Origin: Actinomadura formosensis NBRC 14204
GTDB taxonomy: Bacteria; Actinomycetota; Actinomycetes; Streptosporangiales; Streptosporangiaceae
Length of the DNA stretch: 33,771 nt
Direction of reading: 5' to 3'
Assembly (NCBI RefSeq): GCF_001552155.1
Contig: NZ_BCQQ01000080.1
Span: 1 to 33,771 of the forward strand
The position numbers were made by a program, and so were the translations under genes. This document shows, piece after piece, positions 8,213 through 15,827 of the stretch; within the stretch, counting starts at the first letter, position 1; each line of letters begins with the position of its first letter. A model generated the notes under the pieces. The model was not told where the DNA came from and did no database searches. It saw only the letters and a program-made list of their open reading frames with translations.

Positions 8213-8250
8213 CCGGTGGCCCGCCGCCGGGGCGGGCGGCGGGCCACCGG
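8213..8250. terminator. Strong bidirectional terminator hairpin
   Basis: A perfect 16-bp stem, CCGGTGGCCCGCCGCC (8213-8228) against GGCGGCGGGCCACCGG (8235-8250), has a 6-base loop. It sits in the 81 bases between the convergent polymerase and peptidase genes. There is no T-run. A short direct repeat of GGGTGGGTCAG lies beside it at the end of the peptidase gene. Confidence 0.65.
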
Positions 8251-8267
8251 GTGGGTCAGCGGGTGGG

Positions 8268-10244
8268 TCAGTGGAGGTCGCGTTCCTGGACGGGGAGGGA
8301 GACCTTGGACGGGCCTCGCCAGGCGGCGGCCGAGCGCGGCGGGGCGATCATGGTGGTCGCCCCGTCCCCTGTGCCGACGACCGGGACGGTGATCGAGGTG
8401 CCCCGCAGGTCGAGGGTCACCTGGGCGCCCGTGGGGGTCTCGGTGTTGTAGTCGGCGTCCGTGCCGGCGAGGACGAGGGCCAGGCGGTGCCCCTTCTTCA
8501 GCAGGTGCTCCTGGCTGAGCGTCTCCCAGCGGACGGTGTAGGCGCGGCCCGGCTCCAGGGGCGTCGGGTGGCTCAGCGACCGGTCGTTCTGGGCGTCGAG
8601 CCAGCCGCGGGCGACCACGTTCACCGGGGACGTGACCGTCGTGACCTCGGTCTGCTTGTAGCAGGCGTCGTCGGCGGGCGTGCTCTCACCGTGGCAGTCC
8701 TCGGTGCCGAGGGTCCGGATGCCGGAGCCGGCGCCGAGGTAGTTCACCCGCGTGTCCTCGCCGTAGTCGACGAGCAGCGCGGTGAGGTTGGACGTGGGCC
8801 GGTCCAGCGTGATCCGCAGGCGGGCGTCGGGGGTGCCGGACAGGCGCCCCGTCCTCGGCAGGGGGCCGGAGACGAACGCGGCCCGGAACGGCCGCGCCGC
8901 CGTCGGGTCGGCGACCATCGCGCTCTCGGAGTTGCCCTGGCCGTCCGGGCCGGGCGCGTCGGTGAAGGTCGCCGTCGCCCCCGGCGCGGCGCGGTTCAAG
9001 CCGAGGGTGCCGCCGGCGCCGGGCCGCAGGACGATGTCGCGTGCGTCGAGGGACGGCCAGTCCCGCTGGGTGATCCACTGGTCGGGGCCGATCTCGATGT
9101 CGGCGCGCGGCTCCCGCATGATGCCGTTCGGGATCTTCTGCAGTTCGTGGTCGAACCAGCGGTGCAGGGTGGCCACCCACGCGTCCCGGCGGATGTCGAA
9201 CGGGTCGACGTGGCCGCGCTGCGTCAGCCACACCTTGCGCTGCACGCCGCGCCGCGCGAGCGCGTCCCACCACAGGGCGAAATGGTTGTCCTTGACGTTG
9301 AGGTCGTTGACGCCGTGGGCGGCGAAGACGCTCGCGCGGATGCGGGATGCGCGGGCGATGGTGCCGTCCCGGTAGTCGGCGGTCTTCCAGTAGGCGTTGT
9401 AGTTTCCGGTCGCGTCGTCCTCGCCCTTGTCGAGGTCGGCGTTGACGGCGGCGCACTTGGCGGGCGGGTCGGTGTCGACGTAGCCGGCGAGCCACGGCTG
9501 CTCGTCCGTCCAGTACTTCACGCCGTTCATGCGGCTGTAGTCGTACCAGCTGCTGATCGCGGCGACCGGGACGATCGTCTCCAGCCCTTCGACGCCGGTC
9601 GCGGCGACGCCGTTGGCGAGCGTGCCGTCGTAGGACTTGCCGATCATGCCGGTGCGGCCGGTCGTCCACGTCGCCTTCACCGGGGTGCCGTCCGGCCGGT
9701 AGGCCGTCGCCCGGCCGTTGAGCCAGTCCACCACGGCCTTGCCGCCGAGGACGTCGGTCGGCCCGCCGCTGACCGGGCAGCCGTCCGAGCGGGTCGTCCC
9801 GACCATGTCCACGGCGAGGAACGCGTACCCGCGCGGGACGAAGTAGTTGTCGTAGAACAGGGGGAACTTCAGCGGGTTCCCGTCGGCGTCGTAGGTCTTG
9901 CGCTCGCTCTCGTTGCCGCGGCCGGCGTTGTCGTAGTACGGGCTCTCATCCATGATCACCGGCACCTTGAGGCCGTGCTCGGTCTCCTTCGGCCGGATGA
10001 TGTCCACGTTGACGCGGTCGCGCCTGCCGTCCCGGTCGCTGTCCACGCTCGACTCGACGTAGACGTGCTCGCGGATCGCGTCCTTGTAGGAGAAGACGGG
10101 CTGGGTCACGCCGTCCTTCACCACGATCTTCGGGGACGGCCGCGCGAGTGCCGTCGCGCCGCCCGCCGTGGCGGCGAGCGCCGCGCCGGTCAGCACGGCC
10201 ACCGTCGTCGTCCTCCGGGTTCGTCTCAGGGATCTCCTGGCCAA
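8268..10244 (-). CDS. Secreted Xaa-Pro dipeptidyl-peptidase-like hydrolase (S15/CocE family)
   Basis: A 658-residue serine hydrolase with an N-terminal export signal: a very basic n-region (RRSLRRTRR), a hydrophobic stretch at about 14-33 and a likely cleavage after ALA. Tat export is possible. The alpha/beta-hydrolase triad is visible as Ser204 in GKSYDG, Asp314 in HGVNDLNV and His345 in QRGHVDPFD. The C-terminal third matches the beta-rich PepX-C domain. It probably cleaves X-Pro dipeptides from peptides outside the cell; other acyl substrates cannot be excluded. The TTG start is preceded by GGAGG with a 6-base gap. About 130 bases upstream lie two direct repeats of ATCGGTCTGTC. Confidence 0.88.
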   Translation of the reverse strand: MARRSLRRTRRTTTVAVLTGAALAATAGGATALARPSPKIVVKDGVTQPVFSYKDAIREHVYVESSVDSDRDGRRDRVNVDIIRPKETEHGLKVPVIMDESPYYDNAGRGNESERKTYDADGNPLKFPLFYDNYFVPRGYAFLAVDMVGTTRSDGCPVSGGPTDVLGGKAVVDWLNGRATAYRPDGTPVKATWTTGRTGMIGKSYDGTLANGVAATGVEGLETIVPVAAISSWYDYSRMNGVKYWTDEQPWLAGYVDTDPPAKCAAVNADLDKGEDDATGNYNAYWKTADYRDGTIARASRIRASVFAAHGVNDLNVKDNHFALWWDALARRGVQRKVWLTQRGHVDPFDIRRDAWVATLHRWFDHELQKIPNGIMREPRADIEIGPDQWITQRDWPSLDARDIVLRPGAGGTLGLNRAAPGATATFTDAPGPDGQGNSESAMVADPTAARPFRAAFVSGPLPRTGRLSGTPDARLRITLDRPTSNLTALLVDYGEDTRVNYLGAGSGIRTLGTEDCHGESTPADDACYKQTEVTTVTSPVNVVARGWLDAQNDRSLSHPTPLEPGRAYTVRWETLSQEHLLKKGHRLALVLAGTDADYNTETPTGAQVTLDLRGTSITVPVVGTGDGATTMIAPPRSAAAWRGPSKVSLPVQERDLH

Positions 10245-10369
10245 CCCGCACCTCCGGGAGCTGAGAAGTGATCTCTACGGGGGCACACGCTCCTCGCCCG
10301 GGGGCGCCGGGTAAAGGGCGGCGCATGACGAACTCGGGCGGGATTTGGTCACGTCCTGCCCTTGCACCC

Positions 10370-10403
10370 ATCGGTCTGTCCGTATCAGAGATATCGGTCT
10401 GTC
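10370..10403. repeat. Two direct repeats of ATCGGTCTGTC
   Basis: Identical 11-mers at 10370-10380 and 10393-10403, a period of 23 bases, lie in the 210-base gap between the divergent peptidase and DUF4236 genes. Two matching half-sites about two helical turns apart suggest a regulator-binding site. The regulator is unknown. Confidence 0.4.
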
Positions 10404-10416
10404 TCTTAACGGCGCC

Positions 10417-10448
10417 GGGGATGCCCGGCTCGTCCGCCGGGCATCCCC
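10417..10448. other. Perfect 12-bp hairpin just before the DUF4236 start
   Basis: GGGGATGCCCGG (10417-10428) pairs with CCGGGCATCCCC (10437-10448) around an 8-base loop. It ends 6 bases before the DUF4236 ATG, where a ribosome site would be. It could also stop leuA read-through coming from the right. There is no T-run on either side. Confidence 0.5.
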
Positions 10449-10454
10449 GCCACC

Positions 10455-10646
10455 ATGGGTTGGAGCTATCGGAAATCACTTCGGATGGGACCGTTCCGGA
10501 TCAACTTCTCCAAGAAGGGCGTCGGGCACAGCGTCGGAACGCGCGGCGCCCGGTACACCCGCTCGGCGGACGGACGCCGCGAGATGACGTTCCGCATCCC
10601 GGGGACGGGCCTGTCCTGGCGGCGCCCCCTGCACCGGCGCCGCTAG
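10455..10646 (+). CDS. DUF4236 domain protein, 63 residues
   Basis: A small basic protein matching the DUF4236 pattern: MGWSYRKSLRMGPFRINFSK at the start, a central GVGHSVGTRGARYT and the ending IPGTGLSWRR. The function of the family is unknown. There is no signal peptide. No SD precedes the ATG; a strong hairpin occupies that position instead. Its 3' end overlaps that of leuA, on the opposite strand, by 4 bases. Confidence 0.8.
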   Translation: MGWSYRKSLRMGPFRINFSKKGVGHSVGTRGARYTRSADGRREMTFRIPGTGLSWRRPLHRRR

Positions 10647-12394
10647 CCGCTCTTCGCGCGGTTCACCGCCGACAGGACGGCCTCCACCGACGCGGTGAGC
10701 ACGGACGTGTCACGCCCGGCGCCCCAGCGGGTCACGCCGTCCACACGACATTCGGCATAGGCGACGGCCGCGGCGCCCGGGCCCGGTTCGGTGGAGTGCT
10801 CCGCGTACTGCAGGACCTCCACCTTGATCCCGGCGGACGACAGGGCATCGGCGAGGGCGTCGATCGGGCCGTTGCCGGAGCCGGTGTGCTCGCGCTCGTC
10901 GCCGTCCACGCGGATGACGCCGGTGAAGTCGTGCCGCGCCGGGCCGGTGCGGGACGTCCGCCAGCCGGCCACGGAGACCGGCCCGGAGGGGTTGAGGTAC
11001 TCGGCGCGGAACAGGTCCCACAGCCCGGCCGCCGTGATCTCCCCGCCGCTGTCGTCCGTCGCCCGCTGCACGACCCGGGAGAACTCGATCTGCAGGCGGC
11101 GCGGCGGCTCCAGCCCGTACCCGGTCCGCAGCAGGTAGGAGATCCCGCCCTTGCCGGACTGGCTGTTGACCCGGACGACCGCCTCGTAGCCGCGCCCCAC
11201 GTCGGCGGGATCGATCGGCAGATACGGGACGTCCCACGGCAGCTCCTCCGGCGGCACGCCCGACTCCCGCGCCCGCCGGGCGTGGCGGGCCATCCCCTTG
11301 GCGATCGCGTCCTGATGCGTTCCGGAGAACGCCGTGTAGACCAGGTCGCCGGCGTACGGATGCCGCTCGTGGACGGGCAGCCGGTTGCAGTGCTCGGCCG
11401 TCCGCCGGATCTCGTCGATGTCGCAGAGGTCGATCCGCGGGTCGACGCCCTGCGCGTGCAGGTTCAGCGCGAGGGTGACCAGGTCGACGTTGCCCGTCCG
11501 CTCGCCGTTGCCGAACAGGCATCCCTCGACCCGCTGCGCCCCCGCCAGCATCGCCAGTTCGGCGCAGGCGACACCCGTCCCGCGGTCGTTGTGCGGGTGG
11601 ACCGACAGGATCACCGCGTCCCGCCGGGCCAGGTGCCGGTGCATGTACTCGATCTGGTCGGCGTACACGTTCGGCGTGGCGATCTCGACGGTCGCCGGCA
11701 GGTTCAGGATCACCGGCCGGTCGGGGGAGGCGTCCCACAGGCCGGTGACCGCGTCGCACACCTCCAGCGCGTAGTCCGGCTCGGTGAGGTTGAACGTCTC
11801 GGGCGAGAACTCGAACCGCACTCCCGGCCGGGCGAGCCGGGCCACGTCCGCCGCCCCGTCCAGGACCAGCCGCCGCACCCCCTCGCGATCGGACCCGAGC
11901 ACGACGTCCCGCCACACCGGGCCCGTCGCCGTGTACAGGTGGACGACCGCCCTGGGCAGCCCCTCGATGGACGCGAACGTCCGCTCGATCAGCTCGCGCC
12001 GCGCGGGCGTGAACACCACGGGCGTCACATCGTCCGGCAGGCCCGTCTCGGCGAGGTGCCGGACGAAGTCGAAGTCGGTCCGGCTGGCCGACGGGTAGCC
12101 GACCTCGATCTCCTTGAACCCCATCGCGACGAAGAGGCCGAACATCCGGCTCTTGCGCGCGGTGTCCATGGGCTCGGCCAGCGCCTGGTTGCCGTCCCGC
12201 AGGTCGACCGGCACCCACAGCGGGGCATCCTCGATCCGCCGGGACGGCCAGGTCCGCTCGACCTCGGGAACGGGCGACGGCACCCGGTCGTGAATCGACC
12301 GGTAGCGGTGGAACGGCATGGAACTGCCGCGCTGGGGATTCCAGAAGGGCCCGGCCACCGGGCCGGACGGGGTGCGCAGAGTCGGGAAGTTCAT
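10643..12394 (-). CDS. leuA: 2-Isopropylmalate synthase
   Basis: Condenses acetyl-CoA with 2-oxoisovalerate, the first committed step of leucine synthesis. The protein has 583 residues. The catalytic barrel carries R66/D67 in VDLRDGNQAL, the metal ligands H266 and H268 in SVHPHNDRG, and the GNGERTGN loop at 296-303. The C-terminal part (from about 445) is the LeuA allosteric domain that binds leucine. I chose the ATG at 12394 (MNFPTLRTPS), preceded by GAGGA at good spacing; the open frame to 12523 crosses the leader and is not expected to be translated as leuA. Upstream lie a leucine leader peptide and competing hairpins, so expression is probably set by attenuation. Confidence 0.96.
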   Translation of the reverse strand: MNFPTLRTPSGPVAGPFWNPQRGSSMPFHRYRSIHDRVPSPVPEVERTWPSRRIEDAPLWVPVDLRDGNQALAEPMDTARKSRMFGLFVAMGFKEIEVGYPSASRTDFDFVRHLAETGLPDDVTPVVFTPARRELIERTFASIEGLPRAVVHLYTATGPVWRDVVLGSDREGVRRLVLDGAADVARLARPGVRFEFSPETFNLTEPDYALEVCDAVTGLWDASPDRPVILNLPATVEIATPNVYADQIEYMHRHLARRDAVILSVHPHNDRGTGVACAELAMLAGAQRVEGCLFGNGERTGNVDLVTLALNLHAQGVDPRIDLCDIDEIRRTAEHCNRLPVHERHPYAGDLVYTAFSGTHQDAIAKGMARHARRARESGVPPEELPWDVPYLPIDPADVGRGYEAVVRVNSQSGKGGISYLLRTGYGLEPPRRLQIEFSRVVQRATDDSGGEITAAGLWDLFRAEYLNPSGPVSVAGWRTSRTGPARHDFTGVIRVDGDEREHTGSGNGPIDALADALSSAGIKVEVLQYAEHSTEPGPGAAAVAYAECRVDGVTRWGAGRDTSVLTASVEAVLSAVNRAKSG

Positions 12395-12421
12395 GGGCGT
12401 GGTCCTCACGATCGCCGGATG

Positions 12422-12460
12422 ACCGGCAGCACCGGACCCCGCGGCGGGGTGCCGGTCCGG
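12422..12460 (-). promoter_or_regulatory. leuA attenuator: competing hairpins
   Basis: Two pairings exclude each other. The first pairs 12422-12428 (ACCGGCA) with 12450-12456 (TGCCGGT), around an inner CCCCG-CGG-CGGGG hairpin at 12437-12449. The second pairs 12432-12438 (CCGGACC) with 12454-12460 (GGTCCGG). They lie directly after the leader-peptide stop and before the leuA SD. There is no T-run, so the block could act on transcription or on leuA ribosome access. Confidence 0.55.
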
Positions 12461-12461
12461 A

Positions 12462-12506
12462 TCAGGTCCCGCCGCGGCGACCGAGAAGAAGAACCCGCCA
12501 CGCCAT
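12462..12506 (-). CDS. leuA leader peptide, 14 residues
   Basis: The short ORF encodes MAWRVLLLGRRGGT and stops 67 bases before leuA. It holds three consecutive Leu codons (CTT CTT CTC), and competing hairpins start one base past its stop. Leucine-rich leaders before leuA are known or predicted in several actinobacteria, so a ribosome that stalls when Leu-tRNA is low would favour leuA expression. The ORF is in a different frame from the leuA upstream extension. Its own ribosome site is weak: a GAGG lies about 18 bases upstream. Confidence 0.7.
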   Translation of the reverse strand: MAWRVLLLGRRGGT

Positions 12507-12526
12507 GACGGCCACCCAACCACACC

Positions 12527-12547
12527 TCAGCTCCTCAGACAAGCTGA
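12527..12547. promoter_or_regulatory. Inverted repeat between leuA leader and GntR gene
   Basis: TCAGCT (12527-12532) and AGCTGA (12542-12547) form 6-bp arms 9 bases apart in the 83-base divergent gap. It is a candidate operator for the adjacent GntR/FCD regulator. A possible leftward -10 (TATCTT, complement of 12552-12557) would place leuA transcription across it. This is inference only. Confidence 0.3.
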
Positions 12548-12589
12548 AGAGAAGATAGCCTGGGGGCCCGCTCTTCCGGAGGAACCCAG

Positions 12590-13285
12590 ATGCCGCTCGG
12601 CCCGCTCCGCCCCAGCCCCCTCGTCGAGCAGGCCGCCCAGCGGCTCCGCGACCAGATCGCGGGCGGCTCGTGGCCGGTCGGGACGAAACTCCCCGGCGAG
12701 ACGACCCTCGCCCGCGAACTGGGCGTGGGCCGCTCGACCGTCCGCGAGGCCCTGCGCGCCCTGGCCGGCGCCGGGCTCGTCCAGGCCCGCCAGGGCGCCG
12801 GCGTGTTCGTCATCGCGGCGGAGCCGGCCGAGGACTGGACCGCCCGGCTCCGCCGCGCCTCGGTCGCCGACGTCTACGAGATCCGCATGATGCTGGAGGT
12901 CCGCGCCGCCGAGCTGGCGGCCGAGCGCCGCACGGCCGCCGACCTCGCCGCCCTCGACAAGGCCCTCGCCGCCCGCGACGACGCGTTCGCCGGCCCCGCC
13001 ATCGAGGCGTTCATCGACGCCGACATCGCCCTGCACACCGCCGTCGTGGCCGCCGCGCACAACCCGATCCTCGCCGACCTGTTCGCCGAGTTCGTCCCCG
13101 TCCTGCGCGACGGCCTCCTCGACCTCGTCACCCTGGTGGACGTCCGCACGTCCGACGCCGCCCCCGGCCGCGCCGCCCACGCCGCCCTGGTCAAGGCCAT
13201 CCGCGACGGCGCCCCCTCCGCCGCCGGCCGCACCATCAAGACCGAGCTCACCCAGACCCTCGCCGTCCTACTTCAAGGACGCTAG
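12590..13285 (+). CDS. GntR-family transcriptional regulator, FCD type (FadR subfamily)
   Basis: A 231-residue DNA-binding regulator. The N-terminal winged helix (about 10-75) includes GTKLPGETTLARELGVGRST and VREALRALAGAGLV, followed by the QGAGVFV wing. The C-terminal all-helical FCD domain has likely metal or ligand-binding residues D145 and H149 (DADIALH) and H197. The ATG is preceded by CCGGAGGA at good spacing. It is divergent from leuA and its leader, so it may control itself and perhaps leuA; its ligand is unknown. The last 18 bases overlap the 3' end of the convergent helD gene. Confidence 0.93.
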   Translation: MPLGPLRPSPLVEQAAQRLRDQIAGGSWPVGTKLPGETTLARELGVGRSTVREALRALAGAGLVQARQGAGVFVIAAEPAEDWTARLRRASVADVYEIRMMLEVRAAELAAERRTAADLAALDKALAARDDAFAGPAIEAFIDADIALHTAVVAAAHNPILADLFAEFVPVLRDGLLDLVTLVDVRTSDAAPGRAAHAALVKAIRDGAPSAAGRTIKTELTQTLAVLLQGR

Positions 13286-15631
13286 AAGCGGGGGCAGGTC
13301 GTTGTCGTGGGCGACCGTCAGGCGGCGGGTGGCCCTTGTCAGGGCCACGTAGAGGTCCTGGCCGCCCTTGGGGGATTCCGTCACGATGCCGGCCGGGTCG
13401 ACCACGATGACGGAGTCGAACTCCAGGCCCTTCGCCTCCTCGGCGGTGAGGACGACCACCTGGGAGTCGAGGGCCTCCGGGGTGGCGCCGGCGGCGGCGC
13501 CCGGGAGGGCGTCCAGGACGGCGGCGCGGCGGGCGCCGGAGGTGATGACGGCGAGCCGGCCCTCGGTGGAGGCGTCGCCGGTGATGCGGGACAGCTCGGA
13601 CCGGACGAGCGCCGGCAGTTCGCCGGGCGGCAGCGCGAGGGCGAGGGGCGGCGGGCCGTCGTCGCGGACGGGCTCGGGCGGCGTCTGGCCCGGGTCGACG
13701 GCGGCGAGGACGTCGGCGGCGACCCGCATGATGGCGGCGGGGGTGCGGTAGTTGACGAGGAGGCGCTGCTCGCGCCAGCGGCCCGGGACGTAGCGGTCGA
13801 GCATCTGGCCCCAGGTGGTGGCGCCGGCGGCGCTGCCGGTCTGCGCGATGTCGCCGACGACGGTCAGGGAACGGGTGGGGACGCGGCGCATCACCGCCCG
13901 CCAGGCCATCTCCGACAGTTCCTGCGCCTCGTCCACGATCACGTGCCCGTAGGCCCATTCACGGTCGGCCAGGGCCCGCTGCGCGGTGGTGAGGGACGGG
14001 CCGTCGTCGAGGTGGCGTTCGACCAGCTCGCTCGCGGAGATCCGCTCGGCGGTGCCGGTCGTCTCCATGACCTCGCGGGCGTAGCGCTCTTCCGCGGCGC
14101 GGGCGGCGTCGGCGGCGCGCCGGCGGGCCCTGTCGGCGGAGTCGTCCTTGCCCAGGAGATCGGCCGCCTCGTCCAGGAGGGGGACGTCCGACACCGTCCA
14201 CGGGGAGCCGGCCGGACGGTGCAGGAGCGCGCAGTCGGGAAGGACGGCCCGCGCGCCGAGGCGGGCGAGGGTGTCGGGGGAGGCGTAGAGGTCGGTCAGA
14301 AGCCGTTGAGGGGTCAGCTCAGGCCAGAGTTCGTTGAGGGCCTCGTGGACGGCCGGGTCCTGCCAGAGGGCCTCCTTGGCCAGGCGGAGGTCCGTTTCGT
14401 CCAGGAGGGGTTCTTCTTCGGCCTCGTCGATGAGTTCCTGGAGCCAGTCGGGGAGCCCGCCGGATTTCGCCATCTCCTCCAGAGGCTCGTCCATGATGCG
14501 GTCGTACTGCTCGGCCCTGTTGATGGCGAGGGCCTCCAGCATGTCGTGGACGAAGCGGCGCCGTTGGACGTTGTGGGGGAGACGCAGGGCGCGGGCACGG
14601 TCGCGGATCTGTTCGCACTTGTCGGCGTCCACGACGAGGGTGAGACCGTCGATGTCGATGTGGAGGCCATCGGCGGGCACGCGCTGCCGGTCGTGGACGG
14701 CCGCTTGCACGAGGTCGGCCATGCGGAGGTCGCCCTTGACGACGGCGACCGCCGGGGTGTCCCTCGCGGTCGCCTTGAGGCCGGGGTAGAGCTCGCCGAC
14801 CGTGGCCAAGACGACGTCGGTCTCGCCCAGGCCGGGAAGAACCTGCTCGATATAGCGGAGGAACGTCGCGTTCGGGCCGACGACGAGCACACCGCGCCGT
14901 TCGAGGACGTCCCGGTGCGTGTAGAGCAGGTACGCGGCGCGGTGCAGGGCCGCGACCGTCTTGCCGGTGCCGGGACCGCCCTGGACGACGAGCACTCCGT
15001 GCAGGCCCGAGCGGATGACCTGATCCTGCTCTTCCTGGATGGTCGCGACCACGTCGCTCATCCGGCCGGTCCGGCCGCGGCGCAGGGTGGCGAGCAGGGC
15101 GGCCTCGCCGACGATGCCGCGCCGCTCCGACTCCTCCAGCCCCTCCAGGTCGAAGACCTCGTCGTCCAGCCGGACGACCTCGCGGTGCCGCAGGTGCAGG
15201 TGGCGGCGGCGCGCGAGGGTGCCGGGCGCGCCGGGTGCGGCGGTGTAGAACGGCCGGGCCGCCGCGGCGCGCCAGTCGATCAGCAGGGGCTCGTGGTCCT
15301 CGTCGCGGAGGCCGATGCGGCCGATGTAGAACGTGTCGCCGGGACCGTCCGCGTCGGCGCGGTGGTCGATGCGGCCGAAGCACAGGCCGTGCTCGACGCC
15401 GCCGAGCCGGGCGAGGCGGCGGGCCGCCTCTTCGGTCGCGACGGCGCTCTCCACCCGCGCCTGGAAGGCGGCGCCGCCGCCCGCCGCGGGGCCTTCGCGC
15501 AGCGCCGCCTCGGCGTTCGCGCGCTCGACGTCCAGTCGCGCGTACAGGCGCGACACGTATGCCTGCTCGGTGCGCAGCGGCGCGGATTTCTCGCAATCGG
15601 GGTTGACAGCGTCCGCTTGACGGAGTCCCAT
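13268..15631 (-). CDS. helD: HelD-type RNA polymerase recycling ATPase (UvrD/Rep-like helicase fold)
   Basis: A 787-residue SF1-helicase-like ATPase of the HelD family. These proteins pry nucleic acid out of stalled RNA polymerase; some actinobacterial members (HelR) protect polymerase from rifamycins. The N-terminal arm is a charged helical segment (about 18-75, TEQAYVSRLYARLD). Walker A is GGPGTGKT at 218-225, the DEAQELSEMAW motif is the Walker B, and helicase motifs such as LLVNYRTPAAIMRV, GLEFDSVIVVD and VALTRATRRL follow. The ATG has AGGAG upstream, with a longer gap than usual. A clear promoter lies just before it. Whether it is a housekeeping HelD or a HelR cannot be told from sequence alone. 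Confidence 0.9.
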   Translation of the reverse strand: MGLRQADAVNPDCEKSAPLRTEQAYVSRLYARLDVERANAEAALREGPAAGGGAAFQARVESAVATEEAARRLARLGGVEHGLCFGRIDHRADADGPGDTFYIGRIGLRDEDHEPLLIDWRAAAARPFYTAAPGAPGTLARRRHLHLRHREVVRLDDEVFDLEGLEESERRGIVGEAALLATLRRGRTGRMSDVVATIQEEQDQVIRSGLHGVLVVQGGPGTGKTVAALHRAAYLLYTHRDVLERRGVLVVGPNATFLRYIEQVLPGLGETDVVLATVGELYPGLKATARDTPAVAVVKGDLRMADLVQAAVHDRQRVPADGLHIDIDGLTLVVDADKCEQIRDRARALRLPHNVQRRRFVHDMLEALAINRAEQYDRIMDEPLEEMAKSGGLPDWLQELIDEAEEEPLLDETDLRLAKEALWQDPAVHEALNELWPELTPQRLLTDLYASPDTLARLGARAVLPDCALLHRPAGSPWTVSDVPLLDEAADLLGKDDSADRARRRAADAARAAEERYAREVMETTGTAERISASELVERHLDDGPSLTTAQRALADREWAYGHVIVDEAQELSEMAWRAVMRRVPTRSLTVVGDIAQTGSAAGATTWGQMLDRYVPGRWREQRLLVNYRTPAAIMRVAADVLAAVDPGQTPPEPVRDDGPPPLALALPPGELPALVRSELSRITGDASTEGRLAVITSGARRAAVLDALPGAAAGATPEALDSQVVVLTAEEAKGLEFDSVIVVDPAGIVTESPKGGQDLYVALTRATRRLTVAHDNDLPPLLASLK

Positions 15632-15649
15632 GCTTCGACTACACTCCTA

Positions 15650-15678
15650 TTTATAGGATTGGGCTTTTTTCTGCGCAA
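15650..15678 (-). promoter_or_regulatory. helD promoter (TTGCGC-17-TATAAA) with CTTGCG direct repeat
   Basis: On the minus strand TTGCGC (15678-15673) and TATAAA (15655-15650) are separated by exactly 17 bases that are AT-rich for this genome. The -35 box is part of a repeat, CTTGCG-A-CTTGCG (15686-15674). The upstream copy reads GGCTTGCG, which matches the left half of the rifamycin-associated element as I remember it, but the right half is not conserved. Confidence 0.6.
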
Positions 15679-15787
15679 GTCGCAAGCCTTCAGCCTAGCA
15701 TTCCTCGCTCCGCGCCGCATGATCTTCCGGCGTGGTTCCACTATTGCGTTGTGGCGGGTGGCCCCCTCGCGCCCCTGATCCTCGTGA

Positions 15788-15822
15788 CCCGGCACCGCCC
15801 CCTGGACGGGGCCGGTGCCGGG
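15788..15822 (-). terminator. Terminator-like hairpin after the ligase gene
   Basis: A 15-bp stem with one mismatch, bases 15788-15802 against 15808-15822, with a 5-base TGGAC loop, starts 6 bases past the ligase stop. There is no T-run. It would separate the ligase transcript from helD, which is on the same strand. Nothing else is seen in the 15823-15827 and 15687-15787 stretches. Confidence 0.6.
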
Positions 15823-15827
15823 CCCGT

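Noticed and set aside
8251..8274. Direct repeat GGGTGGGTCAG near the end of the peptidase gene as a possible regulatory element.
   Set aside because: Only two short copies, next to a strong terminator and partly inside the stop codon; more likely incidental.
10449..10458. GCCACCATGG at the DUF4236 start is a perfect eukaryotic Kozak sequence.
   Set aside because: The gene, its neighbours and codon use are ordinary actinobacterial; the match is chance in GC-rich DNA and gives no sign of a vector or eukaryotic insert.
12395..12523. N-terminal extension of leuA to a GTG at 12523.
   Set aside because: It would cross the leader peptide and attenuator hairpins, adds a non-family sequence, and the ATG at 12394 has a good ribosome site.
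13307..15778. An 823-codon open plus-strand frame opposite helD.
   Set aside because: The product is Gly/Arg/Val-rich without motifs, whereas the minus strand encodes all helicase motifs of HelD.
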